A DNA stretch of 64,000 bases from Viola odorata (taxonomy: Eukaryota > Streptophyta > Magnoliopsida > Malpighiales > Violaceae). Positions 1 through 11,277 of the stretch are shown here, piece by piece. Numbering within the stretch: position 1 is the first letter of the stretch; the number at the start of each line of letters is the position of its first letter. The notes under the pieces were generated by a model. That model saw nothing but the letters and a program-made list of their open reading frames with translations. It was not told where the DNA came from and did not search any database. The translations under genes and the position numbers were made by a program. The stretch spans positions 46,417,002 through 46,481,001 of the forward strand of contig OY829542.1 in NCBI GenBank assembly GCA_963691705.1, given 5' to 3'.

Positions 1-3000
1 ATATAAAAAACAAAGAAAATCAATAAGGAAAAATTATAAAACCCCTAAATATCAGGAAAGACCTAATAAAAGTTACAAAAGAAAATATTATAAAAAATGA
101 TTTAATAAATTTAGACCCAATAAACAAAATAAAATCCCTACCTGTTTTAAGTGTGGACAAAAAGGATATTATAAAAATAATTGCAGAATGAAACAGAAAA
201 TTCTTGATGAAGAACTTAAAAATCAAATGATACAACTATTAAATTCTAGCACTGATGAAGATGACTTAAACCTAGAAAATACTAGTAGTGAAGAATTGGA
301 AATTGACCCGATTCAGGATAACTCTTACGATAGCAATGAACAATCTGAAGAAGAAAATACCAATATCTGTTCTTGTGTATATAAACAAATAAATACAATT
401 ACTAAAGAAAAAGAAATGTTGATAGAAATATTAGGAAAAATTGAAGATCCCGAAATACAAAGAGACTATCTAAATAAATTAAAAGATTTAATAATAAAAG
501 AAAAAGAAAGTAAAAAAATAGAACCCTATAGTTTGAAAACAATTATTAATAGATTTTCCCCTAAAGAATCTAATATATCAACTCAAGATTTAAAAGAAGA
601 AATAAAACAAATAAAAATAGATATAAAAAATTTACAAGTAGAAAATACTAAATTAAACATAAAATTTATGATGCTAGAGCAAAACGAAAATCAAATCAAA
701 ATTTTAGAAGAACTAAATCAAGAAATAGCAAATGAAGCTTTAGGAATCACAGAAGAAAATTTCCTAAATGCAATCTCTAGAATAGAATTTCAAAAATGGT
801 ATATTGATATAGATTTAATCATAAACAAAGAATTCCATATAAATACTTGGGCACTAGTAGACTCAGGAGCCGACCAAAATTGTATTCAAGAAGGAATAAT
901 ACCAACTCAATACTATGAAAAGACCAAAGAACATTTATATGGAGCTAACAGAAATAAACTTCAGATTAATTATAAACTTTCCAATGTAAATATATGTAAT
1001 AAGGGATTCTGTCTAAGAGACTCATTCATACTCGTAAAAAATTTAAATCAAAAAATAATATTAGGAACTCCTTTTATTACCCAAATCTATCCATTCAATG
1101 TAGATAGTGAAGGTATAAAAACTAAAAATTTTGATACAGAAATTTGTTTCCCATTTATCCATAAACCTCAACAGAAAGATATTGATGTATTAAAAAATTA
1201 TTCCATCTCAAAAGATATTATGGTAATACAAAAGAAAAAGCATTTACATTTTTTAACAAAAGAAATAAACTTTAAAAGAATTGAAGAAGAACTACAAAAT
1301 CAGAATAATATCAAAAAGATAAAATGTTTTCAAAATCTATTTGAAAAAGAAGTATGCTCTGAACTTCCAAATGTTTTTTGGAATAGAAAGAAACATATAA
1401 TAGAATTACCATACGAAAAAGATTTTAATGAAAAAAATATACCTACCAAAACCAGACCTATACAAATGAATAAAGAATTATTAGAATACTGTAAACAAGA
1501 AATAGATACTCTATTAAAGAAAAAACTCATAAGACCAAGTAAATCTCCATGGTCTTGTGCTGCTTTTTATGTTCAAAATCAAGCGGGAATAGAAAGAGGA
1601 GCTCCAAGACTAGTAATTAATTATAAACCTTTAAATAAAGCATTACAATGGATAAGATATCCTATACCTAATAAAAGAGATTTAATCAAAAGACTAAACG
1701 GGGCAATTATATTTTTAAATTTTGATATGAAATCAGGATTTTGGCAAATCCAAATCACTGAAAAAGACAGATATAAAGCTGCATTCACAGTACCATTTGG
1801 GGTCTGTTTGGCGTTCTAGTTCTGGTACGAAAAGTGCTGTGGTAAAAGTGCTGTGAGAAAAGTACTTCTGGAAAAGCTAGTATGCTGTTTGGTAAACATT
1901 TCTTAAAAGTGCTGTGGGAAACGAGAAGTTATTTGGTAAACATTTCTTAAAAGTTAGTTGGAGTATAAAACCCATTTTTAAAAAATTAATAAAAATAGGA
2001 AAAATGGATCTAGAATTACTTATCTTGAGATGGAGATTTTATTGTGATAGTTTTTAATTTATTTTGTTCTAGTATATAAAGTAAAAAAATGAATTTAAAA
2101 TGAAAAAAAAAAATAGGAGAGAGAGTGCAAACGCAGCTTTGCAGGCAGCTGCGTTTGCCACCGGAGCAATTTGCTCCAGTGAGGAAAGGAGATGGGTTGT
2201 GCATAAATTTAAAAGTGCTTTTGAAAAGCTCAGTCTCCACAGGTGTTACCAAACACCTTTGTGTGGCTTCTTGGTTTCAAAATCAGCTTTTTGAAACCAA
2301 ACCACAACCCCAAACACACACTTGGTCATTATGAATGGAATGTAATGACATTCGGATTAAAAAATGCACCCTCAGAATTTCAAAATATAATGAACGATAT
2401 ACAAAATCCATAACAGAACATTTTAATCATTTAAACAAATTCTTAAAAATACTAAAAGAAAACGGATTGGTAGTCTCAGCTACTAAATTAAAATTATGTC
2501 AAACAAAAATCAGATTCTTAGGATTTGATATTTACCAAGAAACAATTAAACCAATAAGCAGATCAATAGAATTCACCGATAAATTTCCCGATGAAATCAA
2601 AGATAAAAAATAATTACAACGATTTTTGGGATGCCTGAATTATGTATCAGACTTTATTAAAAATCTAAGAACTACTTGTTTACCATTATATCAAAGACTC
2701 AGGAAAAATCCTCCAGCATGGAATGAAAATATGACACTTATTGTTAAAAATATTAAAGAAAAAATTAAAAACCTTCCCTGTTTTGGGAATCCCTAATCCT
2801 TTAGCTGATCTAATAGTAGAAACAGACGCATCTGACATCGGTTATGGAGGAATATTAAAACAAAAAGAACATGAAAAAGAACAATTAATTAGATATTGTT
2901 CAGGAATATGGATTGCTTCACAAAAGAATTATTCAACAATTAAAAAAGAAATTTTATCTATAGTATTATGCATATTTAATTTCCAAGATGACTTATTCAA

Positions 3001-3178
3001 TAAAAAATTCTTATTAAGAATTGATTGTAAAAGTGCCAAATATATTTTAGAAAAAGATGTTCAAAATATAGTTTCTAAACAAATCTTTGCCCGATGGCAA
3101 GCTTTATTATCAAACTTTGATTTTGAAATTGAATTTATAAAAGGAGAAAATAACTCTTTACCTGATTTCTTATCTTGA
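1..3178 (+). pseudogene. Endogenous pararetrovirus ORF1 remnant: capsid tail, protease, RT, RNase H
   Basis: This is the 3' part of a Caulimoviridae polyprotein gene, cut by the left window edge. A capsid-type zinc knuckle lies at about 143-187 (CFKCGQKG, then a Tyr where His is usual). An aspartic protease follows near 850-1080 (VDSGAD). The reverse transcriptase runs from about 1390 to 2760, and RNase H from about 2810 to 3170 (ETDASDIGYGG). Breaks seen: an in-frame TGA at 98-100; a MITE inside the RT at about 1801-2318; loss of the segment that should carry the catalytic YxDD box, with a frame change near 2400-2425; a TAA near 2611; and another frame change near 2770-2795. It ends at TGA 3176-3178. 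The protein order and Lys/Asn-rich, AT-rich composition fit endogenous florendovirus-like elements, but that genus is inference. It cannot make an active polymerase. Confidence 0.85.
1801..2318. mobile_element. hAT-like MITE inserted in the pararetroviral RT
   Basis: A foreign 518-bp block splits the RT reading frame, and the viral frame resumes just after it at about 2327. The ends form an imperfect terminal inverted repeat: 1803-1815 (TCTGTTTGGCGTT) against the complement of 2306-2318, matching at 11 of 13 positions. The flanks CATTTGG (1794-1800) and CACTTGG (2319-2325) look like a 7-8 bp target duplication with one mismatch, which points to a hAT element. Internal repeats of AAAAGTGCTGTG and GGTAAACATTTCTTAAAAGT lie near the left end. 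It encodes no transposase. The exact ends could be off by a few bases. Confidence 0.7.
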
Positions 3179-3201
3179 GAATTTTTACAGGGAAAGATTT
3201 G

Positions 3202-4479
3202 ATGACTTCACAAAAAGGAAAAGAAGTAATGGCAACACAAAAAGAATGCAATAGAAAAACCAAATCATCCTATGCCATGAATATACCAACTACTCCTAAC
3301 AAATATGAACCACTCAGATCCAGTTCATCCAAAACTGTTAATTCACAACTAGTAACTTCAAATCCCTTTCGATTACCACAACCACCACAAAATCAAAGAT
3401 ATGCTCCAAATTACCTCCAAGCATTACAGGTTCAACCTCAAAACTCCCCTGCTTCAGTAACCAGTAGACCATCTTATACACTTCTTGGAACTCATCATAC
3501 TAAACCATCCCAAACAAAATCACCACAAGGCCCAATAACTAAACCATTCGTCAAAAGTGTCAGCTATATTGAACCAGAACACGAAAATGAACTTAAAACC
3601 ATTGTATCCAATATATTTCCAAAAGACTTTCTATTCATCCCAGACTCCCTAGAAAAAACCAGAATATTCTATGCGTTCATTCTTGTAGACACAGATTCGG
3701 TTGAAATAGTTCATGTTGAAGATCCAAGATATCTTGGCAAATACTCTTATTCCAAATGTAAAATCCTAAAAGTGTTAACCTTATCTGACTGGGAATTAAA
3801 TCCCTACACTGAAAAAACCTTTTCCTATCCCTTTCGGCCAACAGGATTTAATTATCATGACTACCAAAAAGCATGGCAACACACCTTCCTATATTCAAAC
3901 TACCATCACTCCTGGTTCTTTCATTTCCATAATGATATACCACGAAAATTCCCTCATTGGTTTTACCAATGGTGGAAATACTTCGGAGCATCAGAACTTG
4001 CATATCCTCCAACAGTTAGTGAAGGATTTGAAACCTTTCAAAAAAATTATCACCCTCAAACTATACCTAAATTAATGTCATTCACTCTCATGTTCAAAAT
4101 ACCCTGGATCATCTACTAGGATTTTGACATAGTTGACCACACTGCCACAGAACCCCCCATATTGACAAAACGATGGAAAGTAAAATGGTGGAAAAGTTTT
4201 CCACAAGAACAAGCATGTAAAAACACTGTATTACACAAACTAGCAGAAACCACAATTACCAACCCTACTCCTTTACCACCATCTATATTTCTCTCATCCA
4301 AAAAACAGCTCCAAGCAAACCTAGCAACAGCTTCATCCAAAGATGAATACAAGAAAAAATTAAAAGAAACACTTTCTCAACTAGATGCAGACGACGCAGC
4401 ATCATCAACAACTCCTCAAAACTCTGATCCAGATTATGATCAAGACATGATGGCAGAATTATATCCAGATTTAAAATAA
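3202..4479 (+). pseudogene. Endogenous pararetrovirus ORF2 (function unknown), one nonsense codon
   Basis: This reading frame begins at ATG 3202, 24 bases after the ORF1 stop and in a different frame, as expected for a two-ORF pararetrovirus. It stays open to TAA at 4477-4479 except for one TAG at 4117-4119. The N-terminal 130 residues are rich in Ser, Thr, Pro, Asn and Gln and look disordered. The middle is rich in aromatic residues (for example HWFYQWWKYF near 3955). The C-terminal part has a basic patch (KRWKVKWWKSF near 4168) and ends acidic. I recognise it only as the kind of second ORF found in endogenous caulimovirids of flowering plants. Its role is unknown to me. Confidence 0.7.
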
Positions 4480-5011
4480 AATAAAAATCAATATCTCTCC
4501 AGAGATAAATAAATAAATAAATAAAAAGAAAAAAAGAAAATGAAAAAGCCTTACAGTAGCCGACAACAAACAAGTAAATCAGCACACACACATATCATCC
4601 AGAGAAGACAAAAATTCAAAAAATCCTACATATGGACATAGCAAGACAGATGGCCAGACACATGTAGAAAACCAACTCTATCAGACAAAATAAAGACACA
4701 CCTCATCAAACTGAAGCTTTATCATCAACGGAGAACGCAAGCCACGTGGAAAAACATGCATCAATCAGCCAAATCTCCCAGACACCTCAGCAACCAACAA
4801 GCCAGACGAGATACAGTTGCAAAGCAATATCCGATAAGAACGAACTTCAAAGAATGTAGAATCTGCCAACTTTTATCTCTAAACTTTGTAAAACTTTCCC
4901 TATAAATAGAGGGGTTTTCCCTCAGTTGTATGTAAGCAAAAATCTCCTGTACAAGAATCTCTCAACGCAATAAAAGCTTAAAAGTTTCTCTTTGTAAGTT
5001 CTCTTTCAAAA
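4480..5011 (+). promoter_or_regulatory. Pararetroviral intergenic region: promoter and poly(A) signal
   Basis: This non-coding stretch lies between the end of ORF2 and the start of an ORF1 copy. It holds a palindromic G-box CCACGTGG (4742-4749), a strong TATA box TATAAATAG (4901-4909) and, about 60 bases downstream, AATAAA (4969-4974). A poly(A) signal just downstream of the start site is what a terminally redundant pararetroviral transcript needs. An (AAAT)n run lies near 4505-4525. I found no convincing initiator-tRNA primer site here. Confidence 0.65.
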
Positions 5012-5710
5012 ATGTCTTTCATTTTCAAAGAATTAGCTTACTGTTTTTCTGAACTAAAAACTAATAAACTTTCTGATTTATATGAATTAAAAACAGAACT
5101 ATTTTCTAAATGTGATGATATTCAAAAATCCTATATTGAAAATCTTTATAATGAAATAATGAGTGAAAGTATAATTCCAATCTCTAATACTGAAACTCCT
5201 TTATGGAATGAAGATCTAATAAAAATTGAACTTTTCACCAATATGATAGAAGCCACTAATAAAACTATTCAAACTATTATGCATACAATTAATCAATATG
5301 AAGAAAACGTTGAGAGCTAGAAAAAGAAACAAAAGGTGGAAAAGTATAAAAAATTAAAAGAAATTATCAATAATCCAACTACCACCATGAATCCAACCAA
5401 CCTCACTTCAACTTCGCTTGAACTATCTCTTGAGCTACCTCCAAATCTGATCTTCCCTGTACGAGTAAGGTCCAACAAACAAATGATCGAAGAAACTAAT
5501 AAAGTTATAAACACTCCTATCTCTCCACCAAATCAACATGAACATGAACTACTACGTCCATCATCATCAACTCTGCCAGCTCCCTCTTCTACTTATGAAG
5601 CTCAGCTACTAGATCTATTAGCTCGACATACAGAACATTCACATCCATCATCCTCAACTCTGCCAGCTCCCTGTTATCGATCTGAGAATTTATTGGTAGC
5701 GGAAGGACAC
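5012..5710 (+). pseudogene. Endogenous pararetrovirus ORF1, N-terminal fragment
   Basis: A reading frame opens with ATG about 100 bases after the viral TATA box. It begins with about 100 residues rich in Leu, Glu, Asn and Ile, a plausible coiled-coil start of the polyprotein. One in-frame TAG sits at 5318-5320, after which the same frame continues. The later part is Ser/Pro-rich, with the peptide SSSTLPAP occurring twice. The viral sequence stops at a junction near 5702-5721, where retrotransposon sequence begins. No movement-protein domain is left. Its place after the promoter, downstream of the C-terminal half of ORF1, shows that the insert is permuted or comes from tandem copies. Confidence 0.6.
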
Positions 5711-5721
5711 TAGTGTCCTTC
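5702..5721. repeat. 20-bp perfect palindrome at a repeat junction
   Basis: The bases GAAGGACACTAGTGTCCTTC read the same on both strands. They lie where pararetroviral sequence meets the retrotransposon integrase fragment. Confidence 0.8.
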
Positions 5722-5775
5722 AATATAGGCGATTGGGTTTGGCTCCACTTGAGTATAGAGCGTCTCCCTAGTGAT
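5714..5775 (+). pseudogene. Ty3/gypsy integrase C-terminal fragment
   Basis: About 18 codons read FNIGDWVWLHLS and a short tail. This closely matches the GDWVWLHL motif of the integrase C-terminus in the CRM-like element on the other strand near 28830. It is a fragment only. It loses similarity at about 5775 and runs into the minisatellite. Confidence 0.6.
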
Positions 5776-5793
5776 ACGAGCCAACTCGCCTAC

Positions 5794-5985
5794 CTTCGAG
5801 GCCCAAGCCACGTCTTGCCCTCGACAGCCCGAGCCGTGTCTTGCCCTCGGGGGTCCGTGCTCCATCTTGCCCTCGAAGGCCCGAGCCATGTCTTGCTCTT
5901 GACGGCCTGAGCCGTGTCTTGCCCTCGTGGGTCTGTGTTGCATCTTGCCCTCGAAGGCCCGAGCCACGTCTTGCTCCCGACCCTT
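5794..5985. repeat. Minisatellite, about 26-bp units in a three-unit higher order
   Basis: About seven GC-rich units of 26-27 bp share the core GTCTTGCCCTCG or CATCTTGCCCTCG. Three unit types alternate (GGCCCGAGCCACG, GCCCGAGCCGTG, GGTCCGTGCTCC starts), giving a period of about 78 bp repeated a little over twice. Confidence 0.8.
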
Positions 5986-6004
5986 AGGCCTAGCCTAAGG
6001 AACT

Positions 6005-6340
6005 TGTTAGGGTTCTTGGCACCGCATGCTACTAGAGCTAAAAGCCATTGTTTATCCTTTCCTTTCTTGTAATCAAGTTACTCAAGTTTGTTCTTGAGCT
6101 TGTTCATCAATCCAAAGAAAGACCCTTAGTAATCCTTCTTGCTAAGTCATTTTATTGTTTCCATTAAAACACCTTCAAGCTTCCTCCATTATATTCTACT
6201 GCATCTAAACTCCCATTTCCCCATCAAATATTCCACAGCCATCCATCTCGTTTCAAGGAAACCATCCGTACAAGGGACTAGATCTGATTGCTCCATCAAG
6301 CCCGCGCCTAGGTCTCCATCGAGGCGCTTGGGTCGCATCA
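6005..6340 (+). mobile_element. Probable short LTR of a Ty3/gypsy-type element
   Basis: The right end is supported: it ends in CATCA, followed after a 2-base gap by a primer-site-like TGGTAGCGGAGC at 6343-6354. The CRM-like element at 34216-34230 has the same spacing and the same variant primer site. The left end at TGTTAGGG (6005) is a guess from the TG...CA rule. No partner LTR is in the window. Confidence 0.45.
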
Positions 6341-6342
6341 TG

Positions 6343-6354
6343 TGGTAGCGGAGC
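6343..6354 (+). other. Primer-binding site (initiator Met tRNA type, variant)
   Basis: TGGTAGCGGAGC differs at two positions from the usual TGGTATCAGAGC complement of the initiator methionine tRNA 3' end. The identical 12-mer is the primer site of the element at 27506-35266. Confidence 0.5.
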
Positions 6355-6357
6355 TCC

Positions 6358-6945
6358 AGCTGTCTCTAGGTTGGTTTTCTTTGTTCATCTCATCTTCTCC
6401 ACCATTAAAATCGCTTCCCCTTTGGTCATTTTATTTCGTTTGTGCTGGACAGATTGTTTCTGTCTAAGAGTCATTTTTGTGTCTGTTTTCTTTTCTGTTT
6501 TGTGTCATTTTCCTCCACCAGAAAAATATGAAAATTTGTGTGCTAAAACTTCTTTCTGTGTAGAGAAAATTTTGTTTTTGAGTCAGCTGCTGACTCGGTG
6601 ATGTTTTCACACTTTTTGACCTTGGAAGAAAAGTGTGCAGAAATCACGCGAGAAAAATAGTTTTGTTTTGTGCGTCTGTTTTCTGTGCCTTCCACTTGAA
6701 ATTTTGTTTTAGTTCCTTCTACAAAGTTGTAGATAGGAGTGTTTTGAGTCTTTCTAGTGAGTTTCAGAATTTTTGGTCCACTTTTGATATACCTTGTGGC
6801 CAGAAGTCGAAAGTCTGCTTGGTGTTCTTTGTGTTCATCATTGTAAACATTTTGCTTTTTGTGTTTGATTATTGTGGGAACCAAAAATTCCAAAATTTTG
6901 CATTTGTGTGGTTTAAACTTCATATTAGCTTTACTCCTGTGAAAC
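6358..6945. other. T-rich leader-like DNA, no gene
   Basis: This T-rich stretch between the primer site and the Retand gag remnant looks like the untranslated leader of the LTR element at 6005-6354. It has an open frame on the plus strand, but the translation is hydrophobic and T-driven, with no domain, so I do not call it coding. Confidence 0.4.
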
Positions 6946-6949
6946 CAGG

Positions 6950-9900
6950 AGTAATTTTGGGAGGAAGGGAAAATGCATTTTGTAAGTTCCACAAAGTCAA
7001 GGGACACTCGACAGACGTCTGTAGAGAGCTAAAGCTAGTGATAGAACGCTTAGTCGAAGAAGGCTACCTCAGAGAGTTCACCGTCAAGGCAAGAGAAGAA
7101 GCCAGGAATGATTCGGTGGATAGAACAACTGACAACAGACAAACGCCTTCTCACGCCACAAGAGCTAACGCCATCCCTATTGGACGAAATAGGGAAACAC
7201 TCACAGTCCATGATGACAATGTGCCTATGATTAATATCATCGCAGGTGGAGCGCCCTACCTTGATGAAGCTATACAGCAAACACCCAGTCCCGGAGAGAA
7301 GCGCAAACGAGAGAGCACACTGGTGAAAAGTGAGGCGATAAGTGCTTTAGATAGGATGGTATTGTCCTTCTCAGAAGAAGATGAGAGAGGTGTTGTTTTC
7401 CCACATAACGACGCGTTGGTAGTGACGCCCGTTATCGGTAATCACGGAGTTAGGAGAACCCTTATTGATAACGGGAGTGCAGTAAATCTGTTCTCGCTTG
7501 AAGTATACAACCTAATGAAGCGTCCCGACGGTGAGCTAACACCTTGTAAAAAGCCAATAATTGGGGTTGACGGGGTCCCAATCCTGGTAACAGGAATTAC
7601 ATCGCTACCAGTATATTTCAGAGAGGACACGTCCAAGCGGTCAGAGGAATTGTTATTCCTGGTTGTAGACCTATCACTGCCTTATAACGCTATACTCGGG
7701 CGGCCATACCTCAATCGTTTTGGAGCTACAATATCGCAAAAACACCTGAGAATGAAATATCCTTCATGGGATGGAGTAGTCTCGATTAAAGGAGACCAGA
7801 AGTTGGCTGCCGAGTGCTACCTACTCATGACCCAAAAGAGTTGCGATCATTACGTGTGCGTAGCGGATGATCCCTTTGAGGATAAAGAGGAAAAGCGCAC
7901 TCAGCCGGTAGACAAGATGATGTCAGCCCCCGTTGATAGAGTTAAGGAAGCAAACTTTATAGTTAGCAAAAAATTGAGTTCAGAAGAAAACGCACAGTTA
8001 GCTCGATTATTGAACAAGTGCAGAGGAGAATTCGCATAGAAACCGGCGGATATGCTTGGAATTTCGCGAGAAGTTGCGGAACATCGTCTAAACATTAACC
8101 CTAACGCTAAGCCTATTCAGCAAAAGCGGCGAGTTTTCTCTCTAGAAAAGGTAATAGCCATCGAGAAAGAAATATTGAAACTCAGGGACGCTGGTTTTAT
8201 CCGAGAAGTCCAATACCCAATGTGGTTGGCTAATCCTGTCTTAGTCCCAAAACCTAACGGAGATTGGCGCATGTGCATTGATTTTACTGATTTGAATGAT
8301 GCCTATTCCAAAGATTGCTACCCTCTTCCTCGAATCGATCAGTTGGTCGACCAAACTACTAGGTACGCCTATCTAAGCTCGCTAGACGCCAATTCGGGAT
8401 ATCACCAAATCCCCATGGCTAGGGAAGATGAAGAAAAGACTGCCTTCATCACTCCAAAGGCCACTTATTGCTATACGGCGATGCCGTTTGGACTGAAAAA
8501 TGTTGGGGCGACCTTCTAGCACATGGCAAATAAAGTTTTTGAGAAGCAGATTGGGAAAAATGTAGAGGCCAACGTGGACGACATATTAGTCAAAAGCCGA
8601 AGCTTCAAGGACCACTTAGCTGACTTGGAAGAAGTCTTCAGCGTAATGAGAGAATACAAGATGAAGCTGAACCCCCGTAAATGCATGTTTGCATTCCAAA
8701 CGGGCAAATTCTTAAGCTACGTGGTCAGTCGAAAAGGCATCCAGCCTAACCCTTCAAAAGTAAAGGCCATCCAGGATATGATATCTCCTCGAACTGTTAA
8801 GGAAGTACAAAAGCTCACAAGGCGCATCATCGCGTTAGGACGATTTATTTCTAAACAGGGTGAAAGATGCCTACCTTTCTTCAAGGTTATCCGCAAAAAA
8901 GCCCCCTTCGGGTGGACAGAAGAATGTGAGGAAGCGTTTGCTAGTATAAAAGCCTACCTTTCATCTGATTTAGTGCTAACGAGACCCGAACCGGGTGACA
9001 CTTTATACTTGTATCTGGGTGTTGCTGACGAGGTGTTCAGTGTTGTCCTCGTACGAAGCGACAGACATATTCATCGTCCCATATTCTTTGTCAGTCACAT
9101 ACTGAAAGATGCCGAGTTGCGATACGCTCGCATTGAGAAAATAGTGTTTGCTCTAGTACAGGCAACACGGAAGATGGATCGGTACTTCCAAGCTCATCCT
9201 GTTGTAGTACTCACTGACCAGCCATTAAGGAAACTTTTCAGGAAACCCGAGTCTTCAGGAAGAATGTTAATTTGGGCAATCGAACTCGAACAATATGGGT
9301 TACAATATAAGGCCAGACCGTCCATCAAAGCCCAAGCGTTAGCAGACTTCATAGCAGAATGCACTTTTACACAAGATCCATCGACGGATCCACCCAAAGG
9401 GGAGATAGAGGACTCAGACCTCCCGTCCCCAGACACATACACTGACCCGTGGATCATCCACGTGGACGGAGCCAAAAACCAAGAGTTAGTTGGCGCAGGA
9501 ATTTTCATGACTTGACCCAATGACATGCAGATACGGTACGCCATCAGAATTCTGCAACCACTGTCCAATAACGTGGCTGAATACAAAGCGTTACTAGCAG
9601 GACTCAGGATAGGTAAGAGTTTCTCTGCCGAAATCACTCACGACATAGGAATGGTGCGTGATCCGCAACTAAAGATACGCGGAGACTCTAAACTGATAAT
9701 AGATCAAGTCTTGGGAAACTCCCAAGCCAGAGAACCTATCATGATCCAATATCTCACAAAAGTAAAGCGTGAGCTGTCAGAAATACAGAAAAAAGGCACT
9801 CAAGTCAGCTTTGAGCACATTCCTCGTGAGGATAATGCTGAGGCTAACAATCTTGCTAAAATGGCAGCCAACCCGGAAGCCTCCATACCTAAAGACGTAT

Positions 9901-11176
9901 ACTACGGGGAGATACCTGTACCTTCTTTTATGGAAGAACAAATGTCGCTTTGCGTGAAAGAAGTGGAGAACGATTGGAGAATCCTTGTCGTAAAATATTT
10001 AAAGCATGATGAGTTGCCAGCAGACAACGCCGAAAAAAGGAAAGTTTTGAAGCAAGCGGTACGATGCACATACTACAATGGGGAGTTGATTCGGAGATGT
10101 TTCTCCCATCCAGTTGCAAAGTGTATAACGGAGCAGGAAGGCCTTCATACCTTGCGAGAAATCCATGAAGGAATATGCGGCCTGCATATAGCCGGTGGCA
10201 CCCTAGTAGCACAGGTTTTTCGGTCAGGATATTGTCACAACTTCGTAAAAACCTGTCATAAATGTCAGGAATACGCTAAGATTCCTCAAAAACCTGCCGT
10301 GCAAATTTCAGAAATAGTCGCTCCGTGCCCGTTTGCCAAATGGGGAATAGATATTTTGGGCCCATTTCCAAAAGTCAGGTCTCAATTGAAATTTTTGGTC
10401 GTGGCGGTAGACTATTTTATGAAATGGGCAGAAGCAGAAGCGGTAGCCAGCATCACCACTGAAAAAATCTGGCGTTTCTTTAAATATCAAGTCATAATGC
10501 GATTTGGGATACCTCGTGTATTGGTCAGCGACAACGGAACGTAATTTACGAGCCAATTTTTTAGAAATCAGTGCGCAGAATTTCAAATCGAACAGAGATT
10601 CTCTTCCGTAGCGCACCCGCAAACCAACGGACAGGCAAAAGTGACCAATCGTAGCATTCTCAGTGGCATCAAAAGGAACCTAGAAGGTTCTAAAAAGAAA
10701 TGGGCAGACAAACTGCCGTATGTAATGTGGGCCTATCGCATGACCGTCAAAACTACCACAGGAGAAACCCCTTTTGCGTTAGCCTTTCGCACAGAGGCCG
10801 TCACACCGGTAGAAATTGGCACCTTAAGCCTCCGAGTGGCATATTTCAAAGAAGAAATAAATGAAGAAAGGTTACGTGCGAACCTTGATGCGCTACCAGA
10901 GATACAGGAGGAGACTCTTTTGAAAACCCTGCATTACAAAAGAAAAATGACGCAGTATCACAACAGACAAGTCAAAGAGCGGTTGCTCAAGATTGGAGAT
11001 TTAGTACTTAGAGACAAGGGCAACACATGGGAAAGCTCAGTCCAAACTGGGACGGGCCGTATCGCGTCACCCGCGTCGTTGGAAAGGGAGCATACCATTT
11101 GGAAACACTCAACGGTACTCCCCTACAAAACTCTTGGAATATAGCTCGTTTGAAACTATATCATGCTAGAAGCTGA
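6950..11176 (+). pseudogene. Ty3/gypsy TAT/Retand-lineage gag end and pol, decayed
   Basis: One reading frame (frame 3) carries the end of gag with a CKFHKVKGH zinc-knuckle-like motif (6980). It continues with an aspartic protease (LIDNGSAVNLFS, about 7465), reverse transcriptase (about 8170-8800), its RNase H, a second archaeal-type RNase H (HVDGAKN, about 9460) and integrase (about 10130-11130). A second RNase H is typical of TAT-lineage elements. Breaks: TAG 8037-8039, TAG 8517-8519, TGA 9513-9515, TAA 10542-10544, and a frameshift near 11030, after which the C-terminus continues to TGA about 11174. The RT box reads NVDD (8571-8582) instead of YVDD. The integrase catalytic Glu is Lys (10638-10640). 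Most of gag and the 5' LTR are missing. The element is inactive. Confidence 0.88.
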
Positions 11177-11277
11177 TCTCTCCCGTTTGATAATATTAGT
11201 ATTGCTCTAACAAATGAATCAAAAACATTCCTTGTGCACGTTGTGACTAAAAACATGCAGATAACGAAGAATGCCAG

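Noticed and set aside
2016..2334. Short open frames on both strands inside the MITE
   Set aside because: They overlap each other, lack any domain, and fall wholly inside a non-autonomous element.
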